Positions 1 through 6,820 of a stretch of 32,908 bases of DNA are shown in pieces. The stretch is taken from assembly GCA_910578305.1 (NCBI GenBank), contig CAJTQH010000012.1, forward strand, positions 1 through 32,908, given 5' to 3'. A program made the translations under genes and the position numbers. Numbering within the stretch: the first letter of the stretch is position 1; each line of letters starts with the position of its first letter. The notes under the pieces were generated by a model. That model had not been told where the DNA came from. It worked only from the letters and a program-made list of their open reading frames with translations, and searched no databases. Origin of the DNA: an uncultured Muribaculaceae bacterium. GTDB taxonomy: Bacteria; Bacteroidota; Bacteroidia; Bacteroidales; Muribaculaceae.

Positions 1-36
1 GAGCCGCGGCTTTCCTCATTTATCCCCCATAGGAGG

Positions 37-53
37 GAGGGCTTCCAGCCCTC
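37..53. repeat. Short inverted repeat in the window's left edge
   Basis: A perfect 7-bp stem (GAGGGCT / AGCCCTC) closes a 3-nt loop. The surrounding 1-214 stretch shows no convincing reading frame. It may be the tail or terminator of a gene lying left of the window, but there is no U-rich run after it, so the role is open. Confidence 0.3.
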
Positions 54-214
54 GCGGTATCCTACAAAAACAGTTATACACCCTCAGTCGGATTGCTTTG
101 GCAAATTCTCAAAGTGGTGCATTGTTATGTAGGTATTGGTGACTATCAGGCGCTTCTGATATGTTTTTATAATATTTTTTTATTTATGGTGGTGATGATA
201 CGCGAGTTTTTTTG

Positions 215-222
215 TAAGTTTG
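215..222 (+). promoter_or_regulatory. Putative galK -7 promoter box (TAAGTTTG)
   Basis: TAAGTTTG matches the Bacteroidetes -7 consensus TAnnTTTG and lies 36 bp before the galK ATG, predicting a leader of about 33 nt. No clear TTTG -33 element is visible at the usual 19-21 bp spacing. A TTG at 220 that would lengthen galK in frame lies inside this box, which argues against that longer start. Confidence 0.5.
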
Positions 223-258
223 CTATATAAAATTATAAAACCAATCGTATTTAACATC

Positions 259-1395
259 ATGAAAACTAAAATCCAGAACGAATTCAAGTCGCGTTTCGGA
301 CAGGAAGGAATTCTCTTCGTGGCACCCGGACGTTTTAATCTTATAGGCGAGCACACTGACTATAATGGCGGTTTTGTGTTTCCCGGCGCCATAGATAAGT
401 TTATTATGGCTGAGATACTTCCCAATGGCACTGACAAAGTTCGTGTTTTTTCAATCGATATTGATGAATATGCTGAATTCGGCTTGAACGAGGAAGATGC
501 TCCCGCTCAGCAGTGGGCACGCTATATTTTTGGTGTTTGCCGTGAAATAATCAAGCGTGGAGGTGTGGTTAAGGGCTTTGATGCTGTCTTTGCAGGAAAT
601 GTTCCCTTAGGAGCAGGTCTGTCATCATCGGCTGCATTGGAAAGCTGCTTTGCAAATGCTCTGAATGAATTGTTCAATGACAATCGTTTTCCGAAAATGG
701 AGCTTGCCAGAATTGGTCAGAGCACTGAGCATAATTATTGTGGTGTCAACTGCGGTATTATGGACCAATTCGCATCTGTTCACGGAAAGAAAGACAATCT
801 GATGCGTCTTGACTGTCGTTCGGGTGAATTTGAATATTTTCCGTTCAAGCTCGATGGATATAAACTTGTGCTGGTTGACTCGCGTGTAAAGCATGAACTC
901 GTTGACTCGCCCTATAACAAGCGTCGTGAATCATGTGAGCATGTTGCTAAGACTCTTGGCGTGGAAACGCTGCGCGATGCCGATATGGCTATGCTTGATG
1001 CTGCCAAGGATAAGATCAACGAGGAAGATTACAAGCGTGCGAAGTACGTGATCGAAGAAAAACAGCGTGTACTCGATGTGTGTGACGCCCTTGTTAAAGG
1101 TGATTACGAGACCGTTGGTCGCTGTATGTATGGCACACACGAAGGTATGTCGAAGCTTTATGAAGTAAGTTGCGAGGAGCTTGATTATCTCAACGATGTT
1201 GCAAAAGAATGCGGTGTTACCGGTTCCCGTATAATGGGCGGAGGATTTGGAGGCTGTACAGTGAATCTGGTGAAGGATGATCTGTATGACAATTTCATAG
1301 CTACCGTTACCGCCAAGTTTAACGAAAAATATGGACATGAGCCCAAGATTTATCCTGTGATTGTGAGTGACGGTGCACGCCGCTACGAAGCATAA
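259..1395 (+). CDS. galK: Galactokinase
   Basis: Galactokinase of the GHMP kinase superfamily phosphorylates galactose to galactose-1-phosphate with ATP, the first committed step of the Leloir pathway in the cytoplasm. Visible motifs are the N-terminal galactokinase signature GRFNLIGEHTDYNGG (about residues 24-38), the ATP-binding motif PLGAGLSSSAA, and the C-terminal GGGFGGCTVNL motif. The product is 378 residues, close to the 382 of E. coli GalK. The ATG at 259 is chosen because upstream in-frame codons fall within the -7 promoter box. No galM, galT or sugar transporter follows. The gene stands alone in the visible sequence, ends at a strong palindrome and faces the M64 protease gene. Identification is very secure. 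Confidence 0.96.
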   Translation: MKTKIQNEFKSRFGQEGILFVAPGRFNLIGEHTDYNGGFVFPGAIDKFIMAEILPNGTDKVRVFSIDIDEYAEFGLNEEDAPAQQWARYIFGVCREIIKRGGVVKGFDAVFAGNVPLGAGLSSSAALESCFANALNELFNDNRFPKMELARIGQSTEHNYCGVNCGIMDQFASVHGKKDNLMRLDCRSGEFEYFPFKLDGYKLVLVDSRVKHELVDSPYNKRRESCEHVAKTLGVETLRDADMAMLDAAKDKINEEDYKRAKYVIEEKQRVLDVCDALVKGDYETVGRCMYGTHEGMSKLYEVSCEELDYLNDVAKECGVTGSRIMGGGFGGCTVNLVKDDLYDNFIATVTAKFNEKYGHEPKIYPVIVSDGARRYEA

Positions 1396-1417
1396 TCGCA
1401 TTTCTCCCGAAAAAACT

Positions 1418-1462
1418 GAACTGCCCCCCAAAGTTAGACAAAAGACTTTTGGGGGGCAGTTC
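1418..1462. repeat. 45-bp palindrome, likely bidirectional terminator resembling paired IS ends
   Basis: A perfect 15-bp stem (GAACTGCCCCCCAAA at 1418-1432; complement at 1448-1462) encloses a 15-nt loop. It sits between the convergent galK and M64 genes and so could stop transcription both ways, although no long U-run follows. The arm continues into GTTAGACA, which from memory resembles terminal inverted repeats of IS3-family (IS150-type) elements. The whole thing looks like two IS ends placed head to head with nothing between them. I saw no clear target-site duplication. Confidence 0.6.
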
Positions 1463-1503
1463 TATGTTGACGCAGCCTCATGTATTATGAGTATCTGTCT
1501 GGA

Positions 1504-4362
1504 CTACTTTCCATCTATGCGTTCACCGTCAATGAAGATGTATTGACCATTACCCAGTGTGATGTTGGGGAGTTTACATTCAATCCGCATTAATCCGTTT
1601 GACAATGTTTCAGGAACATTCTTCTGTTTTACTGTTTCGTCCGGTTTATCATCGAATGCAACAGAGACATATTTCCCATCAGATCGCTTCATTAATCGCC
1701 GCGGTGTACTCTTCTTCACATAGATATTGTTTTCTTCCGGCATAGCTTCCAATGACTGAGTTCTCACATCAGGTCTATTGACACGGACTTTGTCAAACTG
1801 TTTGAAATCGGCGAAGCCGAATTCCCATGAATCACCCTCCGATGCACTCATGACCTGTCGGTAGATAGCTTCACGTGACGGAGCGTTGAACCAGGTATAA
1901 TCGTTGTTCATCACAGAGTTCTCGCTTGAACGCCAGCACAGGGTCGGGAACATCCATGCGCCTTGATACATGCCCACTTCATTTTTATAGTCATCGTCGG
2001 CAAACATGTGTGCCCAGGGCGATTTTTCAGGTTCGCTGTATAGCGACAGGTTCAATCCCCAGCCACGGTCATGATACATTACCTTAAGTTGCTGACGCAA
2101 CGATTCTTTTTCCTCGTCACTGAGCCCCGAATCGTCATGTCCGGTAGTGTACTCGTCAAGAAGCTTGCCTATGCCGTGTCCGCCGGCTTCATGCACTATT
2201 ATTGACGATGCTTTTCCCTCATTGATCCAGGCAATAGAGCCACCGTTGTCGTTCATATCCGTATATCCGTTGACAGCAAAATCATTAGGGCGGTTCGCTA
2301 TTACACATACATGGGCTGTTTCGGGTGTCACTCCCGGTATTTTTCCTATATATTCATACACATTGTTCGCATCATGGTTAAGCCGCTGCTCACCATTGCT
2401 TACGCATTCGTTAGGCGAAACTACTTTCACGATGTATATGTTGAATCTGGGTTTAAGTGATTTCAGTGGTTCTATGGCAAACAGTTCATTGATTCCGGCA
2501 TTCATATCCTCAATATACATTCCGTTGATGTCCTTATCCACATAGCCGTCGCCCATAAACACAAGATTGACACCATTGCCTTCGGTGGCTTTCTGTATTG
2601 TTATGATTTCTCCGTCCTGGCTGTAGTCGGTAGAGGTATAAGTGTCGTAAACAAACGGGTCATGCGGCACAGGTTCTCCGAGTATCTTACGGCAATACGA
2701 GTCCATTACATTCCCGTATCCTTCAAGTCCCCAGTCCATTGGTGAGTACCAGATCAGATTGCCATCTTTATCAATAAGGCTCATACTTCCTACCGATCCT
2801 ACATTGGCTTTTCCGAAATGATTGGTCCATACTATACCTTCCGGAATTCCTTTAGCCTGCATCTCACGGATTATGGTGGAGTAGGATTGAACTTCTTCTT
2901 CCGAATTCTGTCCATCCTCCTGGTCTTTGGCTATTACTATGCCAAATCCCTTGGGCGCGTAGTCAAGATATTTGTTTATAAAACTGACTTCATCGAAATT
3001 ATTTGAGGAGGGGTATGACCGATGTATAATGAAAGTGAGCTCATTTTCCTGCAATATCTCGGATGTGGTTTTACGGGTGTTTGTAAGATAGTCTGTAACC
3101 TCGACTTCCGGAAGTTTGAGATTTATTCCGGTGAAATCGATATTACTTCCATACCATATCGTCTGTTGTATCATTCTCCAACCTAATTCCGGCCATATCG
3201 GATGATTGCAGACCGCATCCGGGAACCGGCCACTTAAGGCTCCGTTTCTTAAATCAGGGAGCTCAATCATATCGTCCATGAAAACTGTAAAGCTTTCAGG
3301 AATCATACCTCGCATTCCGTTGAATTGCCGACCGGAAAACTGCATGGAAACCACCCGGTCTCCCCAATATCTGTTATGGCCCCACATATCGTGGTTGATA
3401 CATTCCCATTTGTAATATGGTTCATCACTCCACCAGTTCTCTTTATAAGTCCAGTTGTCACCATCAGTAGCGTCATAAAGTTCACGGAGCGCTTTGCGGT
3501 GCTCTTCGGGCGTGTGAGATCCACTCCTGAGTTGGATTATTTTGTTCTTCGAATCATTGAACGGAAACGAATCAAAATACACTGATTCTTTCTTTGAATG
3601 ATAGCAAATATTTGCACTTCTTATTGAATTGTCCAAGTTTTCATCTATCGAAATAATAAATGTGGAATCATTCTTCGCTGTCGCTTTCATCCAGTCACAA
3701 TCATAAAGAATGCCTTGATAGATATAAGGAAATGATATACTGTCAATAATTGTTTTTGGGGCTTTGACCTCTATGTCGTTTGCATCCGATGGAAAGACTA
3801 TGAGATCGCCAAGATTAAATGGTTTCTCGTCTAATATAAACAGCGGATTGCTTCCATATTGAATTATCTCAATCGGCACAGTCACATCACCTTTTTTTGC
3901 ATTGATAGTAAAGCGTCTGACGGCATTACTTGGATTTTTTTCAAGTGTAAATTGATAGAATGAAATCAGTGCGTTTCTTTCAGAATTCCAGCTGCTGAAA
4001 GGCCTGATAAAATCTGTCGCTTCGGATATATCGAAAGTCGGAAGTGTTGAATCCTGTCTATCGGTGAGTGTTGAAATTGTAAGCCTTTGCTCGATACCCG
4101 GCAGTCTGAGCTGAGGATAGATGGCTTTGAAGAATTTTCCCTGGAATTTGATACTGTCTATAGATGTCAGGGGATATTCCACCTTTCCTTGTTCGGTGGC
4201 GAATACCTGATTGCCGTTTTCTATCGTTATGCTGTCGATGTGTACATTCAGTAAAACGTCAGGCAGCTCCTCCTTGTCATGGTATATATGGATGGCATGC
4301 TGTGCAGCTGAATATAGGAATGTGCAAAGCGACAGAAATACTATTGCTGTTATCTTTTTCAT
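1504..4362 (-). CDS. Secreted M64 (IgA-peptidase family) metalloprotease, multidomain
   Basis: A large exported protein of 952 residues with a signal peptide at about 1-20 (hydrophobic run then SAAQ). Residues 22-75 carry a DSI(T/K)F-type module seen in many Bacteroidales surface proteins. About 95-172 and 180-280 look BACON-like. About 286-400 resembles a degenerate plant-type leucine-rich-repeat cap (DGDNWTYKENWW). About 440-560 may be a thioredoxin-like fold without CxxC. The M64 catalytic domain spans about 590-870, opening with GVNLVFMGDGY and bearing HEAGGH at 724-729 followed by LLDEY at 734-738, the zinc-binding signature of the family. M64 includes IgA-cleaving enzymes, but the substrate here cannot be read from sequence. 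The start codon overlaps the stop of the upstream small secreted protein (ATGA), so the two are probably co-translated. No lipobox or sorting domain is visible in this protein itself. Confidence 0.88.
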   Translation of the reverse strand: MKKITAIVFLSLCTFLYSAAQHAIHIYHDKEELPDVLLNVHIDSITIENGNQVFATEQGKVEYPLTSIDSIKFQGKFFKAIYPQLRLPGIEQRLTISTLTDRQDSTLPTFDISEATDFIRPFSSWNSERNALISFYQFTLEKNPSNAVRRFTINAKKGDVTVPIEIIQYGSNPLFILDEKPFNLGDLIVFPSDANDIEVKAPKTIIDSISFPYIYQGILYDCDWMKATAKNDSTFIISIDENLDNSIRSANICYHSKKESVYFDSFPFNDSKNKIIQLRSGSHTPEEHRKALRELYDATDGDNWTYKENWWSDEPYYKWECINHDMWGHNRYWGDRVVSMQFSGRQFNGMRGMIPESFTVFMDDMIELPDLRNGALSGRFPDAVCNHPIWPELGWRMIQQTIWYGSNIDFTGINLKLPEVEVTDYLTNTRKTTSEILQENELTFIIHRSYPSSNNFDEVSFINKYLDYAPKGFGIVIAKDQEDGQNSEEEVQSYSTIIREMQAKGIPEGIVWTNHFGKANVGSVGSMSLIDKDGNLIWYSPMDWGLEGYGNVMDSYCRKILGEPVPHDPFVYDTYTSTDYSQDGEIITIQKATEGNGVNLVFMGDGYVDKDINGMYIEDMNAGINELFAIEPLKSLKPRFNIYIVKVVSPNECVSNGEQRLNHDANNVYEYIGKIPGVTPETAHVCVIANRPNDFAVNGYTDMNDNGGSIAWINEGKASSIIVHEAGGHGIGKLLDEYTTGHDDSGLSDEEKESLRQQLKVMYHDRGWGLNLSLYSEPEKSPWAHMFADDDYKNEVGMYQGAWMFPTLCWRSSENSVMNNDYTWFNAPSREAIYRQVMSASEGDSWEFGFADFKQFDKVRVNRPDVRTQSLEAMPEENNIYVKKSTPRRLMKRSDGKYVSVAFDDKPDETVKQKNVPETLSNGLMRIECKLPNITLGNGQYIFIDGERIDGK

Positions 4363-4874
4363 AGTTTATTTATTTTCAGAGTTTGGCTACCTACTTTTAT
4401 TATATAGTATCCTTTGGAGAGATGGTTGAGACGGATTACGGTCGTTCCCGGCATTAGCTGTCTGTGGAGATGTCTTATACCCGAGAAGTCATAAATCTCA
4501 GCTGTAATTCCTTCAGTGGAAGTTTCAATAAGAATGTCTTCGCCACGGTAATCGAGGAATACGTCACCGTTGTTGCCTGGGGCAAGTATTTCATTTATCC
4601 CCGAAAAGACACGCTCTGACGGGACAATGGATCTTATTTCCGACGGGGCTATGTCGATCACGAAGCCGTCGGTACGTATATGAGCGTTCCATGCCGAAAA
4701 ATCGTACATAGACTTGTCGAATGTTATGGTCGGTGTTTCATCCAGCATCAGTACGATTTCTGTGCCGTCATGTTTCGACAGTAGCAAAGATTTTATGGGC
4801 GTGTTTGATTCTGTTGCCGTCGCTGCCGATATGCCCGTAATGGCAACTAAAAGGTAGATTAAAAGTTTTGGCAT
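4359..4874 (-). CDS. Small secreted protein with T9SS type A-like C-terminal domain
   Basis: A 171-residue protein with a signal peptide at about 1-20 (ends SAATA). Residues 27-52 (LLLSKHDGTEIVLMLDETPTITF) echo the N-terminal module of the downstream M64 protease. The last 75 or so residues, with YDFSGIR near 128-134, LSKGYYIIKV near 152-161 and a lysine-rich end, look like a T9SS type A sorting domain, which in other Bacteroidetes directs export through type IX secretion and surface attachment. The ATG at 4874 is chosen because it starts an evident signal peptide and a longer frame beginning at 5027 would run through a candidate promoter. Its stop overlaps the protease ATG (ATGA). The cargo region is short and has no enzyme motif, so its function is unknown. 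Confidence 0.72.
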   Translation of the reverse strand: MPKLLIYLLVAITGISAATATESNTPIKSLLLSKHDGTEIVLMLDETPTITFDKSMYDFSAWNAHIRTDGFVIDIAPSEIRSIVPSERVFSGINEILAPGNNGDVFLDYRGEDILIETSTEGITAEIYDFSGIRHLHRQLMPGTTVIRLNHLSKGYYIIKVGSQTLKINKL

Positions 4875-5002
4875 TTGTCTTGTTTTGTTATGTGTTGGTA
4901 AGATTTTATATATTATGGATAATATGAATAAGATTGTTTTGGAGTGGCCTACCTGGACAGGTCTGTAGGATATGCCTGATGTCAATTCTGTCGTTACGAT
5001 TG

Positions 5003-5010
5003 CAAATATA
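5003..5010 (-). promoter_or_regulatory. Putative -7 box for the small secreted protein-M64 operon
   Basis: Read leftward the sequence is TATATTTG, a full match to TAnnTTTG. It predicts a leader of about 120 nt before the ATG at 4874. No clear -33 element was found, so confidence is moderate. Confidence 0.35.
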
Positions 5011-5058
5011 ATGTAAAATTTTCGCATTTTGCGTATGTAAAAGGCTGAAAATTAATTA

Positions 5059-5076
5059 TTTAGGGTATTCCCTAAA
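5059..5076. promoter_or_regulatory. 18-bp palindrome, possible operator
   Basis: TTTAGGG and CCCTAAA, separated by TATT, form a perfect dyad between the divergent protease operon and argR. It lies about 50 bp upstream of the leftward -7 box, a plausible regulator site. No U-run follows, so a terminator is less likely. The regulator is unknown. Confidence 0.35.
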
Positions 5077-5258
5077 GTATTGTGAGGCATGGTGTGGAAA
5101 AAGCACTATGTTTTCGTTATAAATGTATCAATGTGCTGGGAACATAAGATTTATGTTGACAAACTGGAGGAAGCTATAAGATATTATGGCTGTCCGCTAA
5201 ATCATAAAAATGCGAGTCCGGCTTCTTGATGAGTGTACAATTATTTATGAAATGGGTC

Positions 5259-5289
5259 TTGCATATTTATGGTGTATATATTAAATTTG
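5259..5289 (+). promoter_or_regulatory. argR promoter (TTG-N20-TAAATTTG)
   Basis: A TTG at 5259-5261 is followed after 20 bp by TAAATTTG at 5282-5289, matching the Bacteroidetes TTTG/TAnnTTTG arrangement. The predicted transcription start is near 5293, giving a leader of about 18 nt. Confidence 0.55.
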
Positions 5290-5290
5290 C

Positions 5291-5308
5291 AGTGAATAAA
5301 TATCGACT
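5291..5308 (+). promoter_or_regulatory. ARG-box-like site over the argR transcription start
   Basis: The 18 bases at 5291-5308 (AGTGAATAAATATCGACT) align with the known ARG box WNTGAATWWWWATTCANW: the left half is a full match and the right half matches 3 of 5 core bases. Covering the predicted transcription start, it would suit autorepression by ArgR. A single imperfect box in an AT-rich spot can occur by chance. Confidence 0.35.
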
Positions 5309-5310
5309 AT

Positions 5311-5817
5311 ATGAACAAACGACAGGCTCGACTTGCCCTCATAGTAAAAATACTGCTCAATAATTCAATTGGTAGCCAGGAGGAGCTTATGGATTTACTG
5401 GAGCGTAATAACTGCTCTGTGACTCAGGCTACATTGTCGCGCGACTTGAAGACGCTGCGAACATCGAAAGTGGCTACCGAACTCGGTGGCTACCGCTATG
5501 TGATCGCAGCCAACGGCACTGCTGCCGATGAAGTAGCTACTCAGGCAATGGATTCAGTGCGTCAGGCGGCTATTCTGTCTGTGGCGTTTTCAGGGCGTCA
5601 GGCCATTATCAAGACCCGCAACGGATATGCCGGTGGAGTGGCCTATGATATCGACGAGCTGCTGTCGCCGGTGATACTCGGCACAATAGCCGGAGCCGAT
5701 ACCGTGTTTGTGGCTGTTAGCGACGATGCTTCAAAAAGCGAGGTGTATGAGGTGCTGTCGGAAATAATTCCGGCATCCATAATGGAAGAAGGACGTAAAT
5801 ATTTCTTCAATACATAA
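5311..5817 (+). CDS. argR: ArgR-type arginine repressor
   Basis: A 168-residue homologue of the hexameric arginine-sensing repressor. The N-terminal winged helix-turn-helix is at about 1-65, with the recognition segment SVTQATLSRDLKTL at 36-49 including the conserved SR pair. The C-terminal oligomerization and ligand domain is at about 85-168. Family members bind arginine through GTIAGDDT, where both Asp are conserved in E. coli (D128, D129). Here the motif reads GTIAGADT at 124-131, so the first Asp is Ala129. That may change or weaken the ligand response. The ArgC-like gene follows after 35 bp on the same strand and is probably co-transcribed. The usual companions argG and argD are absent. 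Confidence 0.88.
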   Translation: MNKRQARLALIVKILLNNSIGSQEELMDLLERNNCSVTQATLSRDLKTLRTSKVATELGGYRYVIAANGTAADEVATQAMDSVRQAAILSVAFSGRQAIIKTRNGYAGGVAYDIDELLSPVILGTIAGADTVFVAVSDDASKSEVYEVLSEIIPASIMEEGRKYFFNT

Positions 5818-5852
5818 CTACGAATCTCTCAACAACAATATAAAACACAATT

Positions 5853-6794
5853 ATGATACGTGCAGGAATTACCGGAGGCTCTATGGCCGTGGCCGGTGAG
5901 ATAATCAAGATTTTGATAAATCATCCGGATGTGGAGTTGGCCTGGGTATTGGAACCTCATGTCGAGGGAGCACTGCTGTCGCAGATTCACAAGGGATTGC
6001 GCGGTGAGACGTATATGCGTTTCTGTGCCACTCCCGACATGAGTCTGGTGGATGTACTTTTCCTTTGTTTTGACGAGCCTGGAGAAGCACGCAGATTTCT
6101 GGAAAAGTATCCTGTTCCCGACAATGTGAAGGTCGTGGATCTGAGTGGCGATTATCTTCCTGACAGTACATTTTCCGATGGTGACAACTGGATATTCGGG
6201 TTGCCTGAATTGAGCCGTAAGCCGCTTGTGCGCGGTGGATTGCATGCATCTGTGCCTCCGGCTCTGACTTCGGTGGTACTTCTGTCGCTAATGCCTTTGG
6301 CCAAGCACCATCTGCTCGATGGCGGAGACATACATGTGCATGCTGTGGTGGCGGAGGAGAACGCCGAACCGGGTGAGGCTCTCGCGCTGATAGATCTTGA
6401 AGAAGCCGATGATATTGTTCGCGGCTTGCGTTCGCTTCAGCCATCGTTTTGCATACCTATGACTTTTATGGTGATGAATGGCGGATGGAAACGCGGTATT
6501 TCTGTGGCCATACATTTCAAGTGTGCTCTGAGCGAGGAAAAGGTGTGTGGAATATACGACGAGTTTTATTCAGACCATAGCTTTACGTATATCTCTACCA
6601 GTCTTCCGAATCTTACTGAGGTAGTGGGAACTAACAAGTGTATAATCAATCTGCAGAAAGTCGGCGACCGTCTGGTAATCAATGCCGTTATAGACGATTT
6701 GATAAAAGGCGCGGCAGCCATGGCGGTGCACGACATGAACCTGTTGTTCGGGCTGCAAGAACGTGTGGGACTTATGCTTAAGGCCCACAGCTGA
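5853..6794 (+). CDS. ArgC-like protein lacking catalytic residues (putative pseudoenzyme)
   Basis: A 313-residue homologue of N-acetyl-gamma-glutamyl-phosphate reductase, the NADPH-dependent third step of arginine synthesis. Similarity is clear over the full length: MIRAGITGG at the start, LSGDY near 96-100, IFGLPELSRK, LMPLAKH, and a well-kept C-terminus (TNKCIINL, DDLIKGAAAMAVHDMNLLFGL). The family's catalytic NPGC(Y/F)xT is replaced by SVPPALTS, so the nucleophilic Cys is missing. The GSTGAG and H-x-H-x-PE(I/L) motifs that supply substrate-binding and catalytic residues are also gone, as is GYT(A/G) of the nucleotide loop. The frame is intact, so this is a maintained gene rather than decay. 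Reductase activity is unlikely; a regulatory, scaffolding or new binding role is an inference. A terminator just inside the facing dnaG ends the unit. Confidence 0.8.
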   Translation: MIRAGITGGSMAVAGEIIKILINHPDVELAWVLEPHVEGALLSQIHKGLRGETYMRFCATPDMSLVDVLFLCFDEPGEARRFLEKYPVPDNVKVVDLSGDYLPDSTFSDGDNWIFGLPELSRKPLVRGGLHASVPPALTSVVLLSLMPLAKHHLLDGGDIHVHAVVAEENAEPGEALALIDLEEADDIVRGLRSLQPSFCIPMTFMVMNGGWKRGISVAIHFKCALSEEKVCGIYDEFYSDHSFTYISTSLPNLTEVVGTNKCIINLQKVGDRLVINAVIDDLIKGAAAMAVHDMNLLFGLQERVGLMLKAHS

Positions 6795-6820
6795 TGTAGA
6801 CTATTGTGAAATGGAGAATA

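Noticed and set aside
220..258. In-frame TTG start that would lengthen galactokinase by 13 residues
   Set aside because: The TTG lies within a TAnnTTTG promoter box and the added residues do not resemble galactokinase; the ATG at 259 fits the family length.
5089..5229. Small plus-strand frame of 46 codons between the protease operon and argR
   Set aside because: No promoter or recognisable motif, and an open frame of this size is expected by chance; no evidence that it is translated.
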